NCBI RefSeq assembly: GCF_018332695.1
Contig: NZ_BOQN01000040.1
Span: 30,392-94,391, forward strand
From: Paractinoplanes toevensis
GTDB lineage: Bacteria > Actinomycetota > Actinomycetes > Mycobacteriales > Micromonosporaceae
Direction of reading: 5' to 3'
DNA: 64,000 nucleotides
Below are positions 41,041 to 48,802 of the stretch, one piece after another. Below the pieces are notes generated by a model. That model did not search any database. It was not told where the DNA came from and saw only the letters and a program-made list of their open reading frames with translations. Positions within the stretch are counted from its first letter, which is position 1; the number at the start of each line of letters is the position of its first letter. A program made the translations under genes and the position numbers.

Positions 41041-41798
41041 CCACGCACGCCCTCAGCGACACCTCGGTCATGCTGGGCCGCTCGGTGCGGCACGTGACCC
41101 GCAGCCTGGACACCATCATCACGGTCACCATCATGCCGATCGCGTTCCTGCTGTTGTTCCGCTACGTCTTCGGCGGCGCCATCGAGACCGGCACCGACAA
41201 CTACGTCAACTACCTGATGCCCGGCATCCTGCTCATCGCGATCGCGAGCGGTATCACGTACACCGCCTATCGCCTTTTCATGGATCTTCAGCGGGGCATC
41301 TTCGAGCGCTTCCACTCGATGCCGATCGCCCGCTCGTCGGTGCTGTGGGGGCACGTGCTGACGTCGCTGGTGTCCAACGGCATCTCGGTGGTGGTCATCC
41401 TGCTGTCCGGGCTGGTCATCGGCTTCCGGTCCTCGGCCGGCCCGCTCGCCTGGCTCGCCGTGGCCGGCATCCTGGGCTTGTTCACCCTCGCCCTGACCTG
41501 GGTCGCGGTGATCCCCGGCCTGACCGCGAGCACCGTCGACGGGGCGGCCGCCTTCTCCTACCCGATCGTCTTCCTGCCGTTCGTGAGCTCGGCGTTCGTC
41601 CCCACCGAGACGATGCCCGGCCCGGTGCGCGCGTTCGCCGAGAACCAGCCGGTCACCTCGATCGTCAACTCGATCCGGGCGTTGCTGGAGCAGCAGCCGG
41701 TCGGCACCGAGATCTGGACCGCGCTCGCCTGGTGCACCGGCATCCTGGTGGTCGCCTACGCGCTGGCCATGCGGGCCTACCGGCGAAAGATCGGCTGA
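41037..41798 (+). CDS. ABC-2 type transporter permease (DrrB-like)
   Basis: A 253-residue membrane protein with six helices, starting MTTHALSDTSVMLGRSVRHVTRSLDTIITVTIMPIAFLLLFRYVFGG. The ABC-2 signature GIFERFHSMPIARSSVLWGHVL (~85-106) and the final FAENQPVTSIVNSIRALL stretch are those of daunorubicin/multidrug permeases. It pairs with the overlapping ATPase to form a homodimeric exporter. Upstream small proteins of the operon may sense the exported compound or envelope stress. The substrate is unknown. Confidence 0.95.
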   Translation: MTTHALSDTSVMLGRSVRHVTRSLDTIITVTIMPIAFLLLFRYVFGGAIETGTDNYVNYLMPGILLIAIASGITYTAYRLFMDLQRGIFERFHSMPIARSSVLWGHVLTSLVSNGISVVVILLSGLVIGFRSSAGPLAWLAVAGILGLFTLALTWVAVIPGLTASTVDGAAAFSYPIVFLPFVSSAFVPTETMPGPVRAFAENQPVTSIVNSIRALLEQQPVGTEIWTALAWCTGILVVAYALAMRAYRRKIG

Positions 41799-41814
41799 GG
41801 GTAGCGTCGGAAAC

Positions 41815-42435
41815 GTGAAGATCACCCACCTCGGGCACGCGTGCCTGCTCGTCGAGACCGACGTCCGCCTGCTGATCGATCCGGGCACGATGTCGGATTT
41901 CGCCGCCCTGACCGACATCGACGCGGTGCTGGTCACCCACCAGCACGCCGACCACGTCGACGCCGGCCGGCTGGCGGCTCTGCTCGCCGCCAACCCGGGC
42001 GCACGCCTGGTGGTCGATCCGGACTCGGTGGGCGCGGTCGACGACCTGCCCGAGGCCCGGGTGGCCCGCCCGGGGGAGCGGCTGACGTTCGGGCGCACCA
42101 GGGTCGACGTGCACGGCGGCCGGCACGCGGCCGTCTACGGCCCGGTGCCCGGCTGCACGAACAACGCCTATCTGGTCGACGACGGCGCGTTCTTCCACCC
42201 GGGCGACTCTTTCACGATGCCACCCGGCGACGTCGACGTGCTCGCGGTCGCCATCGACGGCCCATGGCTCAAGATCGCCGAAGCGGTCGACTACGTCCGG
42301 GCGGCCGGCCCGCGCGTGGCGGTGCCGATGCACGAGGGCGAGACCACCGACCCGGCAAAGTACGCGGGGATGCTGGGCGCCTTCAGCGACGTCCCGGTCC
42401 GCCGCCTGCCGGCGGGAGTGGCCACCGCCCTCTGA
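41815..42435 (+). CDS. MBL-fold metallo-hydrolase
   Basis: A 206-residue protein beginning at GTG 41815. It carries the metallo-beta-lactamase motif THQHADHVD (HxHxDH, residues ~42-50), HGGRHAAVYG near 100, GDSFTMP near 130 and a final metal His in VPMHEGE (~170). The two-metal site suits hydrolysis of a lactone, thioester or phosphodiester. It resembles the UlaG/YtnP-like small hydrolases. It sits 16 bp behind the ABC permease and may be read through from that operon. Substrate unknown. Confidence 0.9.
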   Translation: MKITHLGHACLLVETDVRLLIDPGTMSDFAALTDIDAVLVTHQHADHVDAGRLAALLAANPGARLVVDPDSVGAVDDLPEARVARPGERLTFGRTRVDVHGGRHAAVYGPVPGCTNNAYLVDDGAFFHPGDSFTMPPGDVDVLAVAIDGPWLKIAEAVDYVRAAGPRVAVPMHEGETTDPAKYAGMLGAFSDVPVRRLPAGVATAL

Positions 42436-42444
42436 AGGTCACAA

Positions 42445-42543
42445 CCTCTTTCCGGTACGGACGACACGTCCACAACCGCACCACCACCTGACCGCCCGTA
42501 CCCGCGACCGGCGTGCAACACCGGCACGTGCCGCGCCTCTCGC
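42445..42543 (+). repeat. Copy A of a ~100-bp inverted repeat
   Basis: It begins CCTCTTTCCGGTACGG and ends GTGCCGCGCCTCTCGC. Aligned with the reverse complement of 43026-43127 it is about 88% identical, with only a few small indels. It includes an identical 25-base block around GTGCAACACCGGCACG and an identical GTCCACAACCGCACCA. It begins 10 bp after the metallo-hydrolase stop. Confidence 0.85.
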
Positions 42544-43025
42544 TCAACCGGCCCGGCTTGCCCGCAGCAAATGAGTCACCCTCCGGGCGCGCCCTCCGCG
42601 CGCCAGCACCAGTAATCGGCTGCTGCCTGATCCTGAGGGCACGGTGGTTGCGTTCGTGCCGAAGCTGGCGGCTGGGCGGGCATCCCATATCGCGAGTCTG
42701 GGATCCCGCCATGCGGGCGACGGTCCCACCCTCCGGCCACGGCACCCCGATATGCCGTCTATATCCGGCAGCGGCCGGACGACCCACGGCGAACTTGTCG
42801 ATTTGCCACCCTGTTGAGTGCTGCACTTTTCCAAGATCTCTGAGGGTTTGGTCGAAGGAGAGGCTTGGATGATCTGCCAAGTTTGACCGACGCCCGCGCG
42901 GACCTGCTCCGCCGAACCGAGGTCGTCGGAGTGCTTCCGGACCAGGCCCCTGTGCCTCCGCAGGGAGCAGAGCAGTGCGTCTTGGTGGGCAGCACAAGGT
43001 GGCCGTGCGGGAGGGGTGTCGCATT

Positions 43026-43127
43026 GCGAGATAGGCGCGGCACGTGCCGGTGTTGCACGTCGGTCGCGCGGGCTGGGCGGCCGGGTGCTGGTGCGGTTGT
43101 GGACTTGTCGCCCGTACCGGAAAGGGG
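43026..43127 (-). repeat. Copy B of a ~100-bp inverted repeat
   Basis: It is the facing partner of 42445-42543 (102 bp), with the same internal blocks in reverse-complement order. The interior (~480 bp) between the copies is not repeated elsewhere in the window. The pair may form a mobile-element relic or a transcribed long hairpin. Confidence 0.85.
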
Positions 43128-43174
43128 TCTTCCGGAAGGATGTCGCCGAGCGTTCGGGCGACGGCGCAGGCCAG

Positions 43175-43200
43175 GGGCGCCGGTACCGGTACCGGCGCCC
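43175..43200. repeat. Perfect 26-bp palindrome
   Basis: The sequence GGGCGCCGGTACC followed by its exact reverse complement occupies 43175-43200 with no spacer. The 9-bp direct repeat CGTTCGGGC flanks it at 43151-43159 and 43200-43208. A centre-less palindrome of this length in front of the beta-helix gene could be a regulator site or a recombination junction. Confidence 0.8.
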
Positions 43201-43346
43201 GTTCGGGCAGTTCCTGGTGCGGAACCGGGCCGAGATGTCCGGAGCCGCCGCCTATGCCGCTCTCCGTGTGGTTGACATCAACGAGGTTCTGTTGCCAGCT
43301 GTGATCCAGTCTGTTGCAAACCCTTTACGGGAAGGACCCCTCCAGC

Positions 43347-45218
43347 ATGACGACTCGCGCCGGGCGAGCGGTCCGCCGGCAGTTCGGGCGGATGTTCGCC
43401 ATCGGTCTGGCGGTGGTTACCGTCGGCTCGCTGACCGGTACCGCCGCGCACGCCGACCCCACCACCAAGGCGGTTCCCACGCCGGCTTTCGGCAGCAACG
43501 TGACCATCTTCGATCCGAGCCAGCCGGTGGAGCAGATCCAGGCGGTGCTCGACGCGACCTACGCCAAGCAGGTCAACAACGAGATGGGCACCGATAGATT
43601 CGCATTCTATTTCAAACCGGGCACTTACGGTACGGATACCAAGCCGCTGAAATTCAAGGTCGGCTACTACACCGAGGTCGCCGGTCTCGGCGCGTCCCCG
43701 AACGACGTCGTGATCAACGGCAAGATCGAGGTCTTCAACCGCTGTACCGCGGCCGACGGCTCGAACTGCCTCGCGCTGGTCAACTTCTGGCGCACGTTGT
43801 CCAACCTGAAGCTCAAGGTCAACGGTTACGGCGAGACCGACGGCTGCCGGGGTGCCACCAACTTCTGGGCGGTGTCGCAGGCGGTGTCGCTGCGCCGGGT
43901 CAACGTGGACGGCGCGTTCTCGCTGATGGACTACTGCGGCCCGGGCCCGTACTACGCCAGCGGCGGCTTCATCGCCGACTCGCAGTTCGGAGCGGTGACC
44001 AACGGTTCGCAGCAGCAGTGGCTGACCCGTAACAGCAAGCTCACCGGTGCCTGGAGCAACGCGGTCTGGAACCAGGTGTTCAGCGGTGTCGAGGGTGCGC
44101 CCAGCGAGGCGGAGTTCCCGGCCACGCCGTACACCACCCTGGAGAAGACCCCGGTCAGCCGGGAGAAGCCGTACCTGTTCATCGACGCCGACGGCAAGTG
44201 GAACGTCCGCGTTCCGTCGGCGCAGAAGAACTCCAGCGGCATCAGCTGGGGGGCCGGCCTCACGCCCGGCCGCACCATCCCGCTGAGCAAGTTCTTCATC
44301 GCCAAGCCGTCCGACCCGGAGTGGCTGATCCAGGCCAACCTGCTGCTCGGCAAGAACTTGCTGTTCAGCCCGGGTGTCTACAACATCGACCAGAGCCTTA
44401 CCGTGCTCTGGCCGAACCAGGTCGTGCTCGGCCAGGGTCACGCGACGCTGACCGCCGTGAACGGCGCCACCCCGCTGCGGGTGCTCGACGTCCCGGGCGC
44501 CATCGTCGCGGGCCTCACCATCGACGCCGGCACCAAGGAGTCGAAGGTCCTGCTGCAGGTCGGCACCAAGCTGGGCCTGGGCGCCAGCTCGGCGAGCAAC
44601 CCGACCACGCTGTCCGACGTGTACTTCCGGGTCGGCGGCCCGCACATCGGCAAGACCGACACCGCGCTCGAGGTCAACAGCGACAACGTCCTCATCGACC
44701 ACACCTGGGTGTGGCGGGCCGACCACGGCGTCGAGGGCTTCAGCGGTGACACCGAGCGGTGGAAGACCAACACCGGTCGCTACGGCGCCGTCATCAACGG
44801 CGACAACGTGACCGCGACCGGCCTGTTCGTCGAGCACTTCCAGAAGTACAACACCGTCTGGAACGGCAACGGCGGCACCACCGTGCTCTACCAGAACGAA
44901 CTGCCGTACGACCCGCCCACCCAGGCGGACTGGATGAACGGCAAGGTCGAGGGCTACGCCGGCTACAAGGTGGGGGACAAGGTCAAGACCCACAACCTGT
45001 ACGGCGCCGGCGTGTACGTCTTCAACCAGAACAACCCGGCCATCCACACCGAGAACGGCTTCGAAATGCCGAACCGTCCCGGCGTGAAGCTGCACCACAT
45101 CATGACCGTCAACCTGAACGCCGGCACCATCGACCACGTCGTCAACGGCGTGGGCGAGGCGGCCGACACCACCAAGGTCGGCCAGCCGGTGTTCGTCACC
45201 GATTACCCGGCACCGTGA
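43347..45218 (+). CDS. Secreted right-handed beta-helix protein (putative glycosidase)
   Basis: A ~623-residue exported protein. ATG 43347 has GGGAAGGA upstream; residues 1-37 form the signal peptide (ending AHA-DPT). The body shows parallel beta-helix rungs: NVTIFDPSQPVEQIQAVLDATYAKQ (GH55/pectate-lyase-like N-terminal block), TDRFAFYFKPGTYG, YYTEVAGLGASPNDVVINGKI, then repeated rungs such as VRVGGPHIGKTDTALEVNSDNVLIDHTWVWRADHG and a late segment GFEMPNRPGVKLHHIMTVNLNAGTI. Similar actinobacterial proteins are labelled adenylyl cyclases or F5/8-type proteins without support. A glycosidase or lyase acting on fungal or plant wall is inferred. A stem follows the stop. Confidence 0.78.
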   Translation: MTTRAGRAVRRQFGRMFAIGLAVVTVGSLTGTAAHADPTTKAVPTPAFGSNVTIFDPSQPVEQIQAVLDATYAKQVNNEMGTDRFAFYFKPGTYGTDTKPLKFKVGYYTEVAGLGASPNDVVINGKIEVFNRCTAADGSNCLALVNFWRTLSNLKLKVNGYGETDGCRGATNFWAVSQAVSLRRVNVDGAFSLMDYCGPGPYYASGGFIADSQFGAVTNGSQQQWLTRNSKLTGAWSNAVWNQVFSGVEGAPSEAEFPATPYTTLEKTPVSREKPYLFIDADGKWNVRVPSAQKNSSGISWGAGLTPGRTIPLSKFFIAKPSDPEWLIQANLLLGKNLLFSPGVYNIDQSLTVLWPNQVVLGQGHATLTAVNGATPLRVLDVPGAIVAGLTIDAGTKESKVLLQVGTKLGLGASSASNPTTLSDVYFRVGGPHIGKTDTALEVNSDNVLIDHTWVWRADHGVEGFSGDTERWKTNTGRYGAVINGDNVTATGLFVEHFQKYNTVWNGNGGTTVLYQNELPYDPPTQADWMNGKVEGYAGYKVGDKVKTHNLYGAGVYVFNQNNPAIHTENGFEMPNRPGVKLHHIMTVNLNAGTIDHVVNGVGEAADTTKVGQPVFVTDYPAP

Positions 45219-45223
45219 TCGCG

Positions 45224-45256
45224 GCAGGGCCGGGGTGGCGATAACCCCGGCCCTGC
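45224..45256 (+). terminator. Hairpin after the beta-helix gene
   Basis: A perfect 13-bp stem (45224-45236 with 45244-45256) with a 7-nt loop begins 5 nt after the stop. There is no T run after it, as is common in high-GC actinobacteria. Confidence 0.75.
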
Positions 45257-45268
45257 AATGATGTCGTA

Positions 45269-45766
45269 GTGCAACCCTCGTCCGATCACGAGCCGGCCGT
45301 TCAGGCGCTGATGCGTGCCAGCCGTGCTCTGGTCGGGCTCACCGTCCGCGCCCTCGCCGACGTCGAGGCGGACGTGACGATCCCGCAGTTCCGGGCCCTG
45401 GTCGTGCTCTCCACCCACGGCGGCTCGATGCGCGGCGCCGACATCGCCGAGGAACTGAACGTCAACCCGTCCACCGGCACCCGGATGACCGACCGCCTGG
45501 TCGGCAAGGGCCTGGTCCGGCGGGTGCGCTCCACCGACGACCGCCGGGTGGTGCAGCTTCGGCTCACCGCGGCCGGGCGCGAGATCGTCGAGAAGATCAT
45601 GGCCCGGCGCCGCACCGAGCTGGAACGGATCGTCGCCGAGACGGCCCCGGTCTGGCAGCCCGCCGTGACCGACGCGCTCACCGCGTTCGCCCTCGCCGCC
45701 GGGGAGATGCCCGAGCAGGAGTGGTGGATGGGCTGGTCCCGCCAGACGGCCGATCTGCAGGACTGA
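45269..45766 (+). CDS. MarR-family transcriptional regulator
   Basis: A 165-residue winged-helix regulator starting at GTG 45269. The HTH-wing region reads VTIPQFRALVVLSTHGGSMRGADIAEELNVNPSTGTRMTDRLVGKGLVRRVRSTDDRRVVQLRLTAAGREIVE (residues ~36-110), and the flanking helices are for dimerisation. MarR proteins respond to phenolic or oxidative signals and regulate adjacent genes. Here the beta-helix gene lies upstream behind a stem, and the glycolipid-binding-family gene is downstream. The target is not evident. Confidence 0.92.
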   Translation: MQPSSDHEPAVQALMRASRALVGLTVRALADVEADVTIPQFRALVVLSTHGGSMRGADIAEELNVNPSTGTRMTDRLVGKGLVRRVRSTDDRRVVQLRLTAAGREIVEKIMARRRTELERIVAETAPVWQPAVTDALTAFALAAGEMPEQEWWMGWSRQTADLQD

Positions 45767-45867
45767 GTTCCGGACTTTGGCGCGCCGCTACCCGCCGGAC
45801 GGGTGGCGGCAATCCTTGCATGGTGCAATGGTGTGGGAATCCCCATCACCGAGAGGCGGCCGCAGAG

Positions 45868-46497
45868 ATGACCCTGGGAGCAGCGTCCACCCAGCGCCGG
45901 GTGGCGTCCGCCCGCGCGCACGGACCTCTGGTCTGGCAGCGCACCGGCACGATCGGCACCGAGCTGGTGCTGCGCGACGATGCCGCGCCGGGCGTCGTGA
46001 CCGGTTCGGCGGTGGTGGGCGGCACCGAGCCCTACACCACCCGCTGGCACGCCGACCTCGACGGTGCCTGGCGGGTGCGGTCCCTGACCATCACCTGCGA
46101 GGGCAGCGGCTGGCGCCGTAATCTCGCGCTCGCGCGCACTCCGGACGGCCCGTGGACGTGCGGCGGCGAACACTCCGGCAAGCCCGAGGCACCGCCGGCC
46201 GGCATTGCCGACCCGGCGCGCATCGACGACGCCGCGCTGCTGATGGTCACCGACTCGCCGATCTTCCTGACCTGGGCGATGCGCTCGCTGAAGCTCGCCG
46301 CCGGGGGAGCCGCGACGACGACGCCGGTGGTCCGGGTGCGGATGCCGTGGCTGACCGTGGTGCCCGGCATGGCGACGTTCCAGCAGGTCAGTGACAATCG
46401 GCTGCGGGTCACCGGGGATGGCCCGGCCTGCGTCTACGACCTGGACGCCGAGGGAATCGTCACCTATCAGGCCGGTCGTCTGCGCATCACGCCCTAG
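45868..46497 (+). CDS. Putative glycolipid-binding family protein
   Basis: A 209-residue protein of the DUF1089/glycolipid-binding type. ATG 45868 starts MTLGAASTQRRVASARAHGPLVWQRTG. Characteristic blocks are RWHADLDGAWRVRSLTITCEGSGW (~53), LARTPDGPWTC (~82), and the C-terminal RMPWLTVVPGMATFQQVSDNRLRV with ...YDLDAEGIVTYQAGRL (~170-200). There is no signal peptide. The family is named from a Pseudomonas protein, and a biochemical role in the cell is not settled. It runs convergent to the Rho gene with only 8 bp between stops. Confidence 0.88.
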   Translation: MTLGAASTQRRVASARAHGPLVWQRTGTIGTELVLRDDAAPGVVTGSAVVGGTEPYTTRWHADLDGAWRVRSLTITCEGSGWRRNLALARTPDGPWTCGGEHSGKPEAPPAGIADPARIDDAALLMVTDSPIFLTWAMRSLKLAAGGAATTTPVVRVRMPWLTVVPGMATFQQVSDNRLRVTGDGPACVYDLDAEGIVTYQAGRLRITP

Positions 46498-46505
46498 CTG
46501 ATCGG

Positions 46506-47663
46506 TCAGTTCGGCATGGACGTGGCCACCCGGCGGAGGAACTCGCCGTTCGAGTTGGTCGTGCGCAGCTGGTCGAGCAGCTGGTTCAGGGCGTTGCGGG
46601 GGTCCTGGCCGGTCAGTGCGCGGCGCAGCTGGGCGAGCACGGCCAGCTCGGCGCGGCCCACGACGGTCTCGTCGTGCCGGGTGCCGCTGGCGGCCACGTC
46701 GATGGCCGGGAAGGTGCGCGACTCGGCGAGCGAGCGGTCCAGCTTCAGCTCGGCGTTGCCGGTGCTCTTGAACTCCTCGAAGATCACTGTGTCCATCGCC
46801 GAGCCGTTCTCCACGAGGGCGGTCGCGATGATGGTCAGCGAGCCGCCACCCTCGATGTTGCGAGCGGCGCCGAGGAAACGCTTGGGCGGGTAGAGCGCCG
46901 TCGAATCGAGACCGCCGGACAGCGTACGGCCGCCGCCCCGCGCCGTCAGGTTGTAGGCCCGGCCCAGCCGGGTGATCGAGTCGAGCAGCACCACGACGTC
47001 CTCGCCGTACTCGACGAGGCGCTTGGCCCGCTCGATGGCGAGCTCGGCGACGGCGGTGTGCTCCTGCGGCGGCCGGTCGAACGTCGCGGCGACGACCTCG
47101 CCCCGCACCGTACGCTGCATGTCAGTGACCTCCTCCGGCCGCTCGTCGATCAGGACGACCATGAGGTGGCACTCGGGGTTGTTGACCGCGATCGCGTTGG
47201 CGATCTGCTGCATGATGATGGTCTTGCCGGCCTTGGGCGGCGCCACGATGAGGGCGCGCTGACCCTTGCCGATCGGCATGACCAGGTCGATGACCCGGGT
47301 GGTCAGGATCTTCGGGTCGGTCTCCAGCCGCAGCCGCTCCTGCGGGTAGAGCGCGGTCAGCTCGTAGAAGTCGGGACGGCGGCCGGGCTTGCGGCCGTTG
47401 ACCGCCTCGACCGACAGGGTGGCCGGCCGGCGGTGGCCGGTGACCTTGGCGAAACCGGTGACCCGGTCGCCACGGCGCAGGCCCAGCTGGCGCACCTGCT
47501 GCATGGTGACCTGGATGTCGTCGGCGCCGGGCAGGTAGCCCTCGGCGCGTAACCAGGCGCGGTCGTCGACGATGTCGAGGAGCGCGTCGACGGCGACATC
47601 GGCGGTGGTTTCGGTGGGTTTCGGCGTGCGGGATCGTGGTGTACGGGTAGCGAGATCTGTCAT
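46506..47663 (-). CDS. rho: Transcription termination factor Rho, short form
   Basis: A 385-residue hexameric RNA translocase. The RNA-binding (cold-shock-like) domain begins [29 protein letters not shown] (~42-70), the linker carries [20 protein letters not shown] (~96-113), and the ATPase has Walker A PPKAGKT (~142-148), Walker [11 protein letters not shown] and the R-loop [15 protein letters not shown]. Actinobacterial housekeeping Rho is much longer because of an Asn/Arg-rich N-terminal insertion; here only ~38 residues precede the RNA-binding domain. It is therefore probably a second, shorter paralogue. The domain features needed for termination are intact. Confidence 0.92.
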   Translation of the reverse strand: MTDLATRTPRSRTPKPTETTADVAVDALLDIVDDRAWLRAEGYLPGADDIQVTMQQVRQLGLRRGDRVTGFAKVTGHRRPATLSVEAVNGRKPGRRPDFYELTALYPQERLRLETDPKILTTRVIDLVMPIGKGQRALIVAPPKAGKTIIMQQIANAIAVNNPECHLMVVLIDERPEEVTDMQRTVRGEVVAATFDRPPQEHTAVAELAIERAKRLVEYGEDVVVLLDSITRLGRAYNLTARGGGRTLSGGLDSTALYPPKRFLGAARNIEGGGSLTIIATALVENGSAMDTVIFEEFKSTGNAELKLDRSLAESRTFPAIDVAASGTRHDETVVGRAELAVLAQLRRALTGQDPRNALNQLLDQLRTTNSNGEFLRRVATSMPN

Positions 47664-47941
47664 CGAGGGACTCCTCAGAAGGCCGGTTGTCCGGCAGGGG
47701 AAGCCGCCCGGGGGTACACGTCATCGACGCGCCCAGCGGCTTGATGGAAGCACGGCCGGGTCTTCAACTCTCGGCCGGTGAGGGAGGACCTCGGGGGCTA
47801 ACCGCCTGCATCCGGGATCCGTCTGGGCCAAAGGTAGCACCTCCGGCTCTCGGCGCAACACCGGCATGCCCCCGGTTGTTCCTTGACTCACCGGACACGA
47901 TCCGTTTCCCGGCCGTTCGCCTCGGCGGTGTGGGATGAAGC

Positions 47942-48802
47942 GTGCATCACGCGAACCACTACTACGGGCACTCGCACGTCCTGGCCCGGTACTGCGGCCT
48001 CGACGACACCGACCCGCCGCGGCTGCACGGCTACCTCCAGCACGGCTGGAACATCGGCGACGGCCTCGCCCCCGACCACGAGTACACCCCCGGCGTGCCC
48101 AGCTTCCTGTGGTCCGAGCGCACCCGCCGCCGCGCCTGGTCACTCGGCCGCCGCCAGGGCTACGTGGTCGGTGCCCCGTTCGCCTACCTGCTCGCCATGG
48201 ACCCGCTGTCCGATTCCGATCGGCGTGAGGGCACGATCTGGTACCCGTTCCACGGCTGGGAGGGCCAGCACGTCGTCGGCGACCACGACGGCCTGATGGC
48301 CGAGATCCGGCGGACCGAGGACGGCCCGGTCACGGTGTGCCTGTACTGGCAGGAGTACCGCTCGGCGAAGCTGCGGCGCCGCTACGAGAGTGCCGGCTTC
48401 CGGGTGATCTGCCACGGCTACCGCGGCGGCTGGTGGAGGGACCTCGACCCGGGCTTCCTCTACCGGCAGCTGGCCGAACTGCGAAGGCACCGGAGGGTCG
48501 CCTCCAACCGGCTGTGCAGCGCCGTCTTCTACGGCGCCCTGGCCGGCTGCGAACCCGCCGTCTACGGCGACCCGATGCACCTGGAGAACGAGAAGGCCGC
48601 GTTCGGCGGTCAGCCCCGCATCCTGCGCGAGTGGGCCGCCCTGCACGGCCCGCACCCCGACCCCGAGGCCGCCCACCGCATCGCGGTCGACGAGCTGGGC
48701 GCCGACCGCCTGCTGTCCCCGGCCGAGCTGCGCCGCCTGCTCGGCTGGCCGATGCCCACCAGCGTCCCCGACGCCGAGCTGACCGGAGTGCTGACCCGAT
48801 GA
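47942..48802 (+). CDS. Hypothetical protein, possibly surface-carbohydrate related
   Basis: A 286-residue protein starting at GTG 47942 (MHHANHYYGHSHVLARYCGLDDTDPPRLHGYLQHGWNIGDG). It contains several His/Trp-rich segments (TIWYPFHGWEGQHVVGDHDG) and VTVCLYWQEYRSAKLRRRYESAGFRVICHGYRG, and a late GDPMHLENEKAAFGGQP. The pattern of Rossmann-like halves and an internal sugar-like site resembles capsule or spore-coat polysaccharide synthesis proteins, but no CDP-glycerol or GT-B signature is certain. It overlaps the next gene by ATGA, so the two proteins probably act together. Function open. Confidence 0.75.
   Translation: MHHANHYYGHSHVLARYCGLDDTDPPRLHGYLQHGWNIGDGLAPDHEYTPGVPSFLWSERTRRRAWSLGRRQGYVVGAPFAYLLAMDPLSDSDRREGTIWYPFHGWEGQHVVGDHDGLMAEIRRTEDGPVTVCLYWQEYRSAKLRRRYESAGFRVICHGYRGGWWRDLDPGFLYRQLAELRRHRRVASNRLCSAVFYGALAGCEPAVYGDPMHLENEKAAFGGQPRILREWAALHGPHPDPEAAHRIAVDELGADRLLSPAELRRLLGWPMPTSVPDAELTGVLTR

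Larger units (their letters stand above)
42436..43346. other. Gene-free region with facing repeats and a perfect palindrome
   Basis: This ~910-bp gap separates the metallo-hydrolase from the secreted beta-helix gene. It holds two facing copies of a ~100-bp repeat (42445-42543 and 43026-43127), a further local GC inverted repeat near 42586-42604 (GGCGCG/CGCGCC), and a 26-bp perfect palindrome (43175-43200) with flanking direct repeats. A frame on the minus strand stays open through most of it (42383-43024), but shows no recognisable domain and is interrupted on the other copy. A possible -35 TTGACA is at 43273-43278, without a clear -10 partner. No transposase or RNA gene was found. Confidence 0.7.

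Noticed and set aside
42383..43024. Minus-strand open frame across the facing-repeat element
   Set aside because: It is open for 213 codons but has no conserved domain, lies against a gene start at one end and is not preserved on the other repeat copy.
42436..43346. Transposase gene inside the facing repeats
   Set aside because: No DDE-like or HTH motif was found in either strand of the interior, so only a non-autonomous or decayed element is considered.
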